Assembly (NCBI GenBank): GCA_903887465.1
Contig: CAISPW010000060.1
Span: forward strand, 1 to 41,336
Reading direction: 5' to 3'
Origin: an uncultured Oscillochloris sp.
GTDB taxonomy: Bacteria > Chloroflexota > Chloroflexia > Chloroflexales > Chloroflexaceae
Length of the DNA stretch: 41,336 bases
The notes under the pieces: model-generated
What the model was told of the DNA's origin: nothing
What the model saw: only the letters and a program-made list of their open reading frames with translations
The model's database searches: none
Made by a program: the position numbers and the translations under genes
Part shown: positions 1-7,093 of the stretch, one piece after another
Numbering within the stretch: the stretch's first letter is position 1
Layout of the letters: every line of letters starts with the position of its first letter

Positions 1-87
1 CGCCGCCAAAAACCCACCAAAAAAGATCGTTCGGGGGTGGCAACGCCACCCCCAAACCCCCGCCGGAGGCGATGTTGCAACCGCCCT
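1..87 (+). repeat. Family I palindromic element, right part (cut by window edge)
   Basis: This stretch ends in TTGCAACCGCCCT, the same right end as the complete copy at 40025-40177. It shares with that copy the blocks CCAAAAAAGATC, a GGGGGTGG/CCACCCCC hairpin and AAACCCCCGCCGGAGGCGA. The left half lies outside the window. It contains no gene. The next feature downstream is a strong promoter. Confidence 0.8.
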
Positions 88-106
88 GGGAGATCCGGGC
101 CACCGT

Positions 107-135
107 TTGACAGCGGATGAAACCTGGCGTATACT
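107..135 (+). promoter_or_regulatory. Sigma-70 type promoter upstream of the radical SAM gene
   Basis: TTGACA (107-112) and TATACT (130-135) are separated by exactly 17 bp, a near-consensus housekeeping promoter. Transcription would start near 142 and leave a leader of about 170 nt before the TTG start at 315. I recognise no riboswitch in the leader 142-314. Confidence 0.8.
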
Positions 136-314
136 CGGCGAACTCACGTTATCCAAAGTAAATAGGGGCAAGCGCGGGGGCAGCGAGGGGTAACAAACCT
201 CTGGTGTGGTGTGCCTGCGTCCCAGAACTGCTTTCTTTTGTTGGCATGCGGCGGCAGTGAGCGCACGTCTGGATGGCGCGTGACCCATAGGGGGTACGTG
301 TTGAGGGCGACTCG

Positions 315-2213
315 TTGACCCGCTCACCGCTGCGTGTGCTGCTGGCCCAGTTGCCGGTGCCAAACAACCCCGCCCTGAACACGCCGCTGGCGGCGGGCTA
401 CCTGAAGGCGTATGCCGAGGCCCACGGGCTGGGCGAGCGGGTGGTGATCGACATCCTGCCACGGGCCATCGCCGACTCTGCTGGCGACGCCGCCCTAGCG
501 GCGGAGATCGTCGCGCGCGCCCCCGACCTGCTCGGGTTCTCGCTCTATACCTGGAATAGCGATCGCTCGCTGGAGGTGGCCCGCCGGGTTAGGCAGCGCT
601 TGCCCGCCATGATCGTCGTCGTCGGCGGCCCCGAGGTGCAGGCCGACAACACCTGGGTGCTTACACATCCTGCCGTGGATGTGGCGGTGATCGGTGAGGG
701 CGAGCAGATCTTTGCCGAGTTGCTGGTCTGGGCGGAGACCGCTCTTCCAGGCATCCCCGCTGATAGATTAAAAAAAGCGATGTGCGGAGAGGGACAACTC
801 CCCCTGCGCGATCTGGCGGTGGTGCCCTCGCCCTACCTGGCAGGGCACCTGGAACTGCCGCCAGACGGCATGCTCATGGTGGAGATCTCGCGCTGGTGCC
901 CGTATACATGCAGCTTCTGTCTCTACGGGCGAAATATGGGGCCGCGCCTGGGCCGCCGCTACTTCAGCCTTGAGCGGGTGCTGGCCGAGGTGGCCTGGGG
1001 CCGTGAGCGCGACGTGCGCCGGGTACACTTCGTTGAGGCCAACCTGAACCTGCTGCCGATCTTCTGGCCGCTGATGCGCGCCCTGGCCGAGCTAAACGCC
1101 GACCGGCAGATCAGCTTCTACGCCGAACTGCGCGGCGAACATCTCTCGGCGGCGGCGGTGGCCGCCCTGGACGCGGCGAATGTGCGCGTGGTGGAGGTGG
1201 GTCTCCAGACGGCGAACCCGGCCGCCTTGCGCGCTGCATCCCGCAAGACCGACCTGGCGAAGTGGGCGGCGGGCACGCGCCGACTTTACGCCGCTGGGAT
1301 CGAGGTTTTTCTGGATGTGATCCTGGGTCTGCCCGAGGACGACGCCGCCGGTGTGGCCGCGACCCTGACCTTTATCGCGGGCGAGTCGCTCGGCCCCTAC
1401 GATATCTTCATGCTCCAGGTGCTGCCGGGCACCGCCGTGCGCCGTGAGGCCGCCCAGCGCGGCATGATTTTCCAGGATCGCCCGCCCTACTACGTGCTCG
1501 GCACCGACCACCTGCCCTACGCCGAGTTGCGCCGCCTGCGCCGCGCGCTAAAGCTGGGGGCCGGGATCGACCCCGATGCGGTGGAGGGGGTGCCTGGGCC
1601 GAGGGCGGATGCGCTTTCCGGCAAACGCCGAGCGACGGACGATGAACGGTATATCCGGCATCTTCGGATTGAAGGCGAGTTCGTCGCTGAGTGTTCGTCA
1701 TTTGTCGACTCGCTCGCCACCCACGTCGACGTCATCCTGCCCGCAGAGCGGCTGGCTCAGGCCGCGCCCCTGCTGGCCGGGTGGGTCGCCGCGAACCCGA
1801 GTACGCTGTTCGATGTCTATCTGGAGGTAGCCGACGAGCCGCCGGGTGCCGATGCGCTGCGGGGCTGGCGGGCGGGGCTGCCCTACACGCCGGGCTACCT
1901 GGATCGGGCAGCGGTGTACGCCGCCGATCAGCCCGCGCCGGCCCACGTGCGGGTCAGCCCGCGACTCTGGCTGGTGCTGCCCTGGGTCGTACAAGTTGAG
2001 CCTGACGACTATGCGGGCGTGGCGGGGGTGATCTGGCGCTACGAGCTTGAGGCGGGCCAGGTGCCGCCCCTGGGAGCCTGGCGCACGGCGGGCGGGGCCG
2101 GGGTCGCACTGAGCTTCGCCGACGGCTGGGACGACGTGGGTCGGGCGGCGACGCTGGCAAACGCCGAGGCGTGGGCGACAGAGCAGGGGCGGCGGATCTT
2201 TGCCGTATCGTGA
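315..2213 (+). CDS. B12-binding-domain radical SAM protein
   Basis: The 632-residue protein has two parts typical of the B12-type radical SAM superfamily. Residues about 5-145 look like a Rossmann-like cobalamin-binding domain, with IVVVGGPEVQ and VAVIGEGEQIF. The radical SAM core follows, and its [4Fe-4S] ligands are C195, C199 and C202 in WCPYTCSFCLYGRN (CxxxCxxC). The cobalamin domain has no DxHxxG motif, so any cobalamin would bind without the usual lower histidine. About 180 C-terminal residues match nothing I recognise. The TTG start is the only one that keeps the first beta strand (LRVLLAQLP), and it follows a strong promoter. The substrate is unknown; methyl transfer or ring chemistry on an isoprenoid, tetrapyrrole or peptide is typical of the family. 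It converges on the SDR gene with a 35-bp gap and no clear terminator. Confidence 0.85.
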   Translation: MTRSPLRVLLAQLPVPNNPALNTPLAAGYLKAYAEAHGLGERVVIDILPRAIADSAGDAALAAEIVARAPDLLGFSLYTWNSDRSLEVARRVRQRLPAMIVVVGGPEVQADNTWVLTHPAVDVAVIGEGEQIFAELLVWAETALPGIPADRLKKAMCGEGQLPLRDLAVVPSPYLAGHLELPPDGMLMVEISRWCPYTCSFCLYGRNMGPRLGRRYFSLERVLAEVAWGRERDVRRVHFVEANLNLLPIFWPLMRALAELNADRQISFYAELRGEHLSAAAVAALDAANVRVVEVGLQTANPAALRAASRKTDLAKWAAGTRRLYAAGIEVFLDVILGLPEDDAAGVAATLTFIAGESLGPYDIFMLQVLPGTAVRREAAQRGMIFQDRPPYYVLGTDHLPYAELRRLRRALKLGAGIDPDAVEGVPGPRADALSGKRRATDDERYIRHLRIEGEFVAECSSFVDSLATHVDVILPAERLAQAAPLLAGWVAANPSTLFDVYLEVADEPPGADALRGWRAGLPYTPGYLDRAAVYAADQPAPAHVRVSPRLWLVLPWVVQVEPDDYAGVAGVIWRYELEAGQVPPLGAWRTAGGAGVALSFADGWDDVGRAATLANAEAWATEQGRRIFAVS

Positions 2214-2248
2214 GCGATACGGCCCGCGAAGTTGGCTTCAGTTGCGGC

Positions 2249-3067
2249 TTACCGCGTACGCTTCGCCACCGCTTCCGGCTGGGGAGATTTCCGTGGGCGG
2301 GTGATGAACGCGGCGACGCGGGCGGCCAGGGCGAAGGGGGCCAGCTTGCCCAAATTTGCCAACAGGGCGTTGAACGTCCCATCGACCACCACGCTCTGTC
2401 CACACTTGAGGGCGCGCAAAGCGGTGGCCACCACCTGCTTCGAACTACGCTTGCGACCGACGGCCATCGAGTCGCTCCCCACGACATCGAAGAAAGCCGT
2501 ATCCGTAGCGCCTGGGCAGAGAGCCAGTACGCGCAGCCCACGCCCGCGATACTCTTCGGCCAGGGCGACCGAGAACGAGGTGACGAACGCCTTTGTGGCG
2601 CCGTAGACGGCCATGTAGGGCGTGGGCTGGAAGGCCACGGTCGAGGCGAGATTGATCACCGCGCCGCGCCGGGCCAGCAACTGCGGCACAAAGGCGTGGG
2701 TCAGATCGACCAGGGCGGTCACATTTAGCGTCACCTGCTCGTGGTCGCGGATGGCGGACAGCTCCTCAAAGGGGCCGTGGGTGGCGAACCCGGCGTTGTT
2801 GATCAGCAGATCGACCGCCAGCCCGCGCCGCTCAACCTCGGCGCGCACCCGCTCGGCCGCGTGATCCGTCCCCAGGTCAAGCGGCAGCACCTCAACCCGC
2901 ACGCCGTACTGCGCGCCCAACTCGTCGGCCAGCTGCCGCAGCCGGTCGGCGCTGCGGGCCACGAGGATGAGCTGCATCCCGCGCCGCGCCAGCTCGCGTG
3001 CGAACGCCGCCCCGATCCCCGACGAGGCTCCAGTGATGAGGGCGGTCTTGCCCTTGTATTCCGACAT
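2249..3067 (-). CDS. Short-chain dehydrogenase/reductase (SDR)
   Basis: This is a 272-residue classical SDR. The cofactor motif TGASSGIG is at 12-19, NNAG at 90-93, the catalytic Ser at 142 in NLAST, and the YxxxK pair is Y155/K159 in YGATK. R39, just after the second beta strand in LVARS, suggests NADP(H). The frame stays open for 43 more codons upstream, but that part is translated from repeat DNA. The ATG at 3067 is preceded by AAAGGGTC and starts exactly where SDRs start. It resembles the cytosolic DltE/YqjQ type of SDR with broad carbonyl substrates; the substrate cannot be read from the sequence. It is divergent from the Crp/Fnr gene, with a family I fragment between them. Confidence 0.9.
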   Translation of the reverse strand: MSEYKGKTALITGASSGIGAAFARELARRGMQLILVARSADRLRQLADELGAQYGVRVEVLPLDLGTDHAAERVRAEVERRGLAVDLLINNAGFATHGPFEELSAIRDHEQVTLNVTALVDLTHAFVPQLLARRGAVINLASTVAFQPTPYMAVYGATKAFVTSFSVALAEEYRGRGLRVLALCPGATDTAFFDVVGSDSMAVGRKRSSKQVVATALRALKCGQSVVVDGTFNALLANLGKLAPFALAARVAAFITRPRKSPQPEAVAKRTR

Positions 3068-3109
3068 GTGAGAGACCCTTTCGTGATGGCGTCCAAGCGT
3101 AAACGCTTG

Positions 3110-3168
3110 GGCTTCAAGTGGCTTCGCCACGCCTAAACCCCCGCCGGGGGCGACATTGTAACCGCCCT
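3110..3168 (+). repeat. Family I palindromic element, right-end fragment
   Basis: GTGGCTTCGCCAC, then AAACCCCCGCCGGGGGCGACA, then TTGTAACCGCCCT repeats the right third of the family I element (compare 40110-40177). A separate small hairpin, CCAAGCGTAAACGCTTGG, lies just left of it at 3092-3109. The fragment sits in the SDR/Crp divergent gap and supplies no coding sequence to the adopted starts. Confidence 0.65.
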
Positions 3169-3208
3169 GATTGTAGCGTAGACTCGCAACGGCCAAACGG
3201 GGCTGCGG

Positions 3209-3217
3209 TGGTATACT
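3209..3217 (+). promoter_or_regulatory. Extended -10 promoter giving a probable leaderless mRNA
   Basis: TGGTATACT is an extended -10 (TGn plus TATACT). No good -35 box is visible, as expected for extended -10 promoters. Its last base is 8 nt from the A of the ATG at 3226, so transcription should begin at or within two bases of the start codon. No Shine-Dalgarno sequence fits in the remaining space. Confidence 0.6.
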
Positions 3218-3225
3218 AGTGCGCG

Positions 3226-3879
3226 ATGTCGACTACCGATGATCTCCGGGGCATCCCGCTCCTCGCCAGCCTAGACACGCCGACGCTGGCCGATACCGCC
3301 CGCCGTGTACGCCACTGTAGCTTCCGCCCCGGTCAGCATATTCTGATCGCGGGCGAGGATGCGCCAGGGCTCTTCTTCGTGCTGCGCGGGCGGGTGCGCC
3401 TTGCGCGCACCGCCGCCGACGGGCGCGAGCAGGTGCTGGCCATGGTCGGCCCCGGCGAACCGTTCGACCCCGTGCCCCTCTTCGACGGCGGGCCGAACCC
3501 CAGCAGCGCCCGGGCCATGAGTCCGGTGGCCTGCCTGCTGCTCTCCCGCGAGGATCTGCTGGCCCTGATCGGTCGCCACCCCGGCCTGGCCCTCTCGATG
3601 CTCGGATCGATGGCCGGTCAGTTGCGCGAGCTGGTGGGCCTGGTCGAGGATCTCGCCTTCCGCACCGTGCGCGCCCGCCTGGCCCGGCAGCTCCTCGCCG
3701 AGGCCCCCAGCGGCGCCGCCAACCTCACCCAGCAGGAGTTGGCCGAGCGCGCCGGTACCGTGCGCGAGATCGCTGGCCGCGCCCTGCGCCGCCTCGCCCA
3801 GGAGGGGCTGGTGCGCCTTGAGCGTGGCCAGGTGATCGTCCTTGACCCCGCTGGCCTCGCCCGTGTGATCGAGGAGTAG
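3226..3879 (+). CDS. Crp/Fnr family transcriptional regulator
   Basis: The 217-residue protein has a cyclic-nucleotide-binding beta roll (about 10-125, with GEDAPGLFFVLRGRVRL and a following G-E-P turn). A long dimerisation helix (about 125-150) follows, then a C-terminal winged HTH (about 150-215; LTQQELAERAGTVREIAGRALRRLAQEGLV). The HTH is the typical Crp type. The Fnr N-terminal cysteine cluster is missing, and the usual cAMP-contacting phosphate-binding loop (RxS) is not obvious, so the effector is unknown. The gene has an extended -10 box directly in front of the ATG and no Shine-Dalgarno. It is monocistronic as far as can be seen; the ferredoxin gene follows after 178 bp with its own RBS. 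Confidence 0.88.
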   Translation: MSTTDDLRGIPLLASLDTPTLADTARRVRHCSFRPGQHILIAGEDAPGLFFVLRGRVRLARTAADGREQVLAMVGPGEPFDPVPLFDGGPNPSSARAMSPVACLLLSREDLLALIGRHPGLALSMLGSMAGQLRELVGLVEDLAFRTVRARLARQLLAEAPSGAANLTQQELAERAGTVREIAGRALRRLAQEGLVRLERGQVIVLDPAGLARVIEE

Positions 3880-4057
3880 GAACACGTCGCGACGCGCTTC
3901 CAGCTCTTCGCCGAAGAATATATATGATCTCCGGTAGTTTTGGGACTTTAGTGGTAGACGAAAAGTTTAAACGATAGTAGGCTGTATCCGAACAACGGCG
4001 AACGGTTCCCGCCGGGTCTCAGGTATTCTGGCAGAAGAGTTGAGGAGGAGAGTGATC

Positions 4058-4294
4058 ATGGCCTACGTTATCGCCCTGCCGTGCGTCGAAGTCAAGGACT
4101 CGGCCTGTGTGGCGGTCTGCCCAGTAGATTGCATCTACGAGGGCGACGACCAGTACTACATCAACCCCGATGAGTGTATCGACTGCGGGGCCTGTGAGCC
4201 CGAGTGTCCGGTGGAGGCAATCTTCGCCGACGACGCCGTCCCCGAGCAGTGGACCTCCTTCACCGAGAAGAACCGCGTCTTCTTCGGCCTGTAG
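4058..4294 (+). CDS. 7Fe ferredoxin ([3Fe-4S][4Fe-4S])
   Basis: This 78-residue ferredoxin closely follows the Thermus/Azotobacter 7Fe pattern. C9, C17 and C50 should hold the [3Fe-4S] cluster. C21, C40, C43 and C46 should hold the [4Fe-4S] cluster, and C25 is the free cysteine seen in that family. The C-terminal EQWxSxxEKNR is also characteristic of the group. It is a soluble low-potential electron carrier, possibly for ferredoxin-dependent oxidoreductases. The ATG at 4058 is preceded by GAGGAGGAG at 7 nt; an upstream in-frame TTG lies inside that region and is not needed. The gene ends in a strong hairpin shared with the converging mocA-like gene. The 178-bp upstream gap shows no convincing promoter. 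Confidence 0.93.
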   Translation: MAYVIALPCVEVKDSACVAVCPVDCIYEGDDQYYINPDECIDCGACEPECPVEAIFADDAVPEQWTSFTEKNRVFFGL

Positions 4295-4314
4295 GCATTC
4301 GGACGGGCGACCGA

Positions 4315-4364
4315 GGGGCGTGGCAGTCGGGGCGCGATACGTCGCGCCCCGACTGCTACGCCCC
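4315..4364. terminator. Long hairpin between convergent genes (family IV)
   Basis: GGGGCGTGGCAGTCGGGGCG and its near-perfect complement (23-bp arms, loop TACG, one mismatch) fill the gap between the ferredoxin and the mocA-like gene and touch the latter's stop codon. No T-tract follows, so termination may depend on the stem alone. The GGGGCG/CGCCCC core recurs in the hairpins at 11976-12032 and 21917-21969. Confidence 0.7.
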
Positions 4365-4951
4365 TACTGCATGCCCGCATAATCCTCTGGCGTATCGATG
4401 TCCGATACCACCGCCGGGTCGTCCACCACGAGATGGCGCACCGCCCCGGCGTGGCGGGCGAGTACCTCGCGTGCGCCCACATCCCCCTCAAGCAACCGCA
4501 GCTCGTCAAAGATCGCCCGCGCCAGCAGCGCCGGGTTGCCGCGTCGCCCCCGGTAGTACGGGATGATCGCCAGGGTGTCCCGGTCGGCATCGTACGCCGC
4601 GATCATCTCGTCGATCAGGGCGGTGGTGACCAGGGGCTGATCGACCAACAGCACCAGGGCGGCCCGCGCCGCAGCCGGAAGCGCGCCCAGCCCGGCGCGC
4701 AGCGAGCTGGCCTGCCCGCTGGCGTAGCTGGGGTTCTCCACGATCAACACCGGGCCAGCGAGCCCGACAAGGGTTGCCCGCACCGCGTCAGCCGCCGCGC
4801 CTACCACCACCACTAGGCCAGTCAACCGCTGACTCGCCAGCGCCTGCTCGGCCACGTGGCGCACCAGCGGTCGCTCGCGCCACTCCAGCAACTGCTTCGG
4901 TCGCCCCATACGGGATGATGTGCCCGCCGCCAGGAGAATTCCGTACGTCAT
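4364..4951 (-). CDS. MobA/MocA-like nucleotidyltransferase
   Basis: This 195-residue GT-A fold nucleotidyltransferase opens with the nucleotide-binding signature LLAAGTSSRMGRPKQLL (residues 6-22). It also has the MocA-like segment NPSYASGQASSLRAGL, the metal-binding loop LVDQP and RGNPALL. These match the molybdenum-cofactor cytidylyl-/guanylyltransferase group, which attaches CMP or GMP to molybdopterin. The family usually matures Mo cofactor for xanthine dehydrogenase/CO dehydrogenase-type enzymes, but no such enzyme gene lies in this window. The ATG at 4951 has no clear Shine-Dalgarno; a CATAAT box 15 nt upstream could be its -10. A different NTP substrate cannot be excluded. Confidence 0.8.
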   Translation of the reverse strand: MTYGILLAAGTSSRMGRPKQLLEWRERPLVRHVAEQALASQRLTGLVVVVGAAADAVRATLVGLAGPVLIVENPSYASGQASSLRAGLGALPAAARAALVLLVDQPLVTTALIDEMIAAYDADRDTLAIIPYYRGRRGNPALLARAIFDELRLLEGDVGAREVLARHAGAVRHLVVDDPAVVSDIDTPEDYAGMQ

Positions 4952-5078
4952 AGCAATACGCGATCATTATGTCATGAGAAGATACCACCAGCCCTGGCCC
5001 TGAGCCCTCACAACGGGTGATCATAGGGCGAATGTGCTACAATGAGGCATGCACCCGGAGGCCGACTCTCGACGTCAT

Positions 5079-5178
5079 ATAGCAATCCTACATAGGTTGT
5101 GAAGAGGAGTCGAGCCTTTAGGCGGCGCGCTCCGGCTAAAGCCTCGACTCCATGCGACAACTCTCATAGGATTGCTAT
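5079..5178. repeat. 100-bp palindromic (MITE-like) element
   Basis: Perfect 12-bp ends ATAGCAATCCTA (5079-5090) and TAGGATTGCTAT (5167-5178) enclose a second nested inverted repeat. GGAGTCGAGCCTTTAG at 5106-5121 pairs with CTAAAGCCTCGACTCC with one mismatch. No ORF is inside. It lies in the 5' region of the zinc-ribbon gene, between a TACAAT box (5038-5043) and the Shine-Dalgarno, so it is probably part of that gene's leader. No clear target duplication is visible. No other copy occurs in this window. Confidence 0.75.
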
Positions 5179-5216
5179 AGCCGTCGACAGGTAGGCAGCT
5201 TCGAAGGAGGTATCCG

Positions 5217-5675
5217 ATGGGTTTTCTTGATCAGATTGGCAAGACATTCACGCAGGGCGTTGATCGGGCTAAGTTTGAGGCCGAAAAATTTCAGAAGACG
5301 ACGCGACTCCAGGGCGAGGTGAACGAGTTCCGGCGTCAGCTTGACGCCAAGCTGATGGAGCTTGGCCAGCGGGCGTATGACCTCCAGCGGGCGGGACAGA
5401 TCAGCGCACCCTCGATCAGCGAGATGTCGGCGGCGGTCGATCAGCTGCGGGCCACCGTGGTGGCGAAGGAGGAGGAGCTGAAGCTCTCGCAGAACGACGT
5501 ATTTATTGAGCCGATGCCGTCACCCGGCACGCCCCCGCAGCAGGTGGCGATCACCTACGATACGCCGGTTGCTGGGCCGCCGCCCGCCGCCGGGCTGAGG
5601 GCATGTGCGAGTTGCGGGTTCCAGATGCCCGCCACGGCGATGTTCTGCCCGAGTTGCGGTGCGCGGACTGGCTAG
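5217..5675 (+). CDS. Coiled-coil zinc-ribbon protein, function unknown
   Basis: The 152-residue soluble protein has a helical N-terminal half (about 1-95) rich in heptad-like E/K/Q/L spacing, as in short coiled-coil or phage-shock-like proteins. A flexible Pro/Gly linker (about 97-125) follows, then one C-terminal zinc ribbon, CASCGFQMPATAMFCPSCGA (CxxC-x10-CxxC). Such coiled-coil plus zinc-ribbon proteins are common in Chloroflexota and cyanobacteria but have no assigned role. The start has an excellent Shine-Dalgarno, GAAGGAGG at 5204-5211. Its leader carries the palindromic element at 5079-5178. It converges on the STAS gene across a family III hairpin. Confidence 0.8.
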   Translation: MGFLDQIGKTFTQGVDRAKFEAEKFQKTTRLQGEVNEFRRQLDAKLMELGQRAYDLQRAGQISAPSISEMSAAVDQLRATVVAKEEELKLSQNDVFIEPMPSPGTPPQQVAITYDTPVAGPPPAAGLRACASCGFQMPATAMFCPSCGARTG

Positions 5676-5681
5676 ATGATC

Positions 5682-5728
5682 ATGGGCGGGTGAAACTGCC
5701 AGCTTCGCTGGCAATTTCACCCGCCCAT
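5682..5728. terminator. Family III core hairpin, solitary copy, between convergent genes
   Basis: ATGGGCGGG is followed by the conserved core TGAAACTGCCAGC-TTC-GCTGGCAATTTCA and then CCCGCCCAT. The whole segment folds into one stem of over 20 bp with a single internal C/A mismatch. The core equals those in the sodA and kinase leaders (14365-14419, 26010-26062), but the outer arms differ. In this position it probably terminates both converging genes. Confidence 0.75.
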
Positions 5729-5750
5729 CTGGATCTGGAACCATACCGCA

Positions 5751-6725
5751 CTAGTTCCGCAAGGGCTTCGTGGCGGCGAGCAGGTCGCCGCGAATCACCT
5801 CCTGCGGCGTGCGGGCCGTGCGGACCCCGGCCATATTAATGCCGAGTTGGGTCATCGTGGCGGCCACCGAGGCCGAGATTCCCGTGATCGTCACCTCGCA
5901 GCCGAGCAGTCGCACGGCCTGAATAGAGCGCAGGAGCGCTTGGGCCACGGCGGCATCTACCGTGGGCACCCCGGTGATGTCGAGGATCACCATGCGGGCG
6001 TGCTGCGTACTCACATCATTCAGCAGGCGCCGGGTGAGGGCGTCGGCGCGGCGGCTGTCGAGGTGACCGACAACCGGGGTCAGCAGCACACCGTCAGCCA
6101 GCGAGACGGTCGAGGTCTCCAGGATGTCCACCAGATCGAGCAGGCGTCGCTGCTCGCTGTTCTGCGCGGCGAGTTCTGCGGCCTTCTGGGTCAGTTCGTG
6201 GGCCTGGGCCTCGGTGTGCGCGAGGGACTGGCGGGCCTGGTCGGCGCTGGCCTCCGCGTGGCGCTGTGCCGTGTCGGTGATCATCCGGGCGAGCAGCATC
6301 CCACTGACCGGGAGAACATAGAGCAGGATACTGAGCGGCTCGACATAGACACCGTGGCCGCCGGCGCGCCCGATCAATAGCGCCAGCAGCGCCAGGGCAC
6401 TACCCGCGATCCAGAGCGGGCCACCGACGATCATGGCCAGCACCGGCGGGATGAAGGCGGCGGTGGTGAACTCCTTTGTTAGGAAAACGCCGTCAGTCGT
6501 CAGCCCGATCAGCAGCGTGACCAGGATCAAGGTGGCGTAGCTCGCCTGCGACCAGCCCCGCCAGTAGGCGATGAGCAGGCATCCCAGGGACACCACCCCC
6601 ACAGCGGTGCCGACGAACATGCGCAGGGTCTCGGGGACGATAAGCTGGTAGATGAGAGCGCACAGCGCGCCTACGGTGAGGATGATCAGCAACGCGAGTA
6701 TAACCTGTCGCTGTGAGACCTTCAT
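5751..6725 (-). CDS. Membrane-anchored STAS-domain protein (RsbR-like)
   Basis: This 324-residue protein has about five or six N-terminal transmembrane segments (roughly residues 8-160), then a coiled-coil linker rich in A/Q/E (about 165-215). A C-terminal STAS domain (about 220-324) follows, containing MVILDITGVPTVDAAVAQALL and VTITGISASVAATMTQLGI. STAS domains of this kind, with a D-I/L-T-G-V/I-P-x-V/M-D core, occur in RsbR-type stressosome proteins and other anti-sigma-antagonist-like regulators. The residue after D is not the Ser/Thr of a typical SpoIIAA, as in RsbR proteins where Thr sites lie elsewhere. The ATG at 6725 is chosen because membrane helix 1 begins right after it; 32 upstream codons are unlikely to be used. 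It is probably a signalling sensor; the partner is unknown. Confidence 0.8.
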   Translation of the reverse strand: MKVSQRQVILALLIILTVGALCALIYQLIVPETLRMFVGTAVGVVSLGCLLIAYWRGWSQASYATLILVTLLIGLTTDGVFLTKEFTTAAFIPPVLAMIVGGPLWIAGSALALLALLIGRAGGHGVYVEPLSILLYVLPVSGMLLARMITDTAQRHAEASADQARQSLAHTEAQAHELTQKAAELAAQNSEQRRLLDLVDILETSTVSLADGVLLTPVVGHLDSRRADALTRRLLNDVSTQHARMVILDITGVPTVDAAVAQALLRSIQAVRLLGCEVTITGISASVAATMTQLGINMAGVRTARTPQEVIRGDLLAATKPLRN

Positions 6726-6792
6726 GCGTTTCTCGTAGCTCCCGCTCTTGTCGGATACCCAGGTTCTGCGCTGGCATGCGTAGCCGAGCGTC

Positions 6793-6821
6793 ATCATACA
6801 ATGTAACCGCGACGTACACAA
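6793..6821 (-). promoter_or_regulatory. Candidate promoter of the STAS gene
   Basis: Read on the minus strand, TTGTGT (6821-6816) and TATGAT (6798-6793) are 17 bp apart. The -10 is good and the -35 only partly matches. It would give a leader of about 60 nt. Confidence 0.4.
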
Positions 6822-6910
6822 CCTCTACCTGCGCTACTGCCATTTTAGGCAATAGACGTTCATGCGCGGGGCGCACACCGCCGCGATGAACATAGCCGCT
6901 GATGCCCGAC

Positions 6911-7091
6911 TATCGGCTATTACTACAGTTGTAATTGCCAACATCGCCATTCCTAGCGGGGGTTTGGGGGCCGCAGGCCCCCGAAAAAATCCTTTTCTTT
7001 TCTTTCGGAGGGGCTTCGCCCCTCCGAGCCTCCCCGCCGGGAAGACGACAACTGTAGTACTATCGGCTATCGGCTATCGGCTATCGGCTAT
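6911..7091. repeat. Family II palindromic element, full copy
   Basis: The element contains GGGGGTTTGGGGGCCGCAGG with its complement, a T/C-rich spacer, and CGGAGGGGCTTCGCCCCTCCG followed by CCCCGCCGGG. Inverted copies of TACTACAGTTGT (6920-6931 and, reversed, 7048-7059) bracket it, and TATCGGCTAT occurs directly repeated outside both. The right flank carries four tandem TATCGGC heptamers (7061-7088). The element fills the gap between the STAS promoter and the end of the glycosyltransferase gene. A reversed relative lies at 19140-19290. Confidence 0.75.
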
Positions 7092-7093
7092 TT

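Noticed and set aside
142-314. Possible cobalamin riboswitch before the B12-type radical SAM gene
   Set aside because: The 170-nt leader is suggestive by context, but I see no B12 box or the usual multi-stem layout.
3068-3196. Longer N-terminus for the SDR (open frame to 3196)
   Set aside because: The extra 43 codons are translated from a family I repeat fragment. The SDR fold begins at the ATG at 3067, which has a Shine-Dalgarno.
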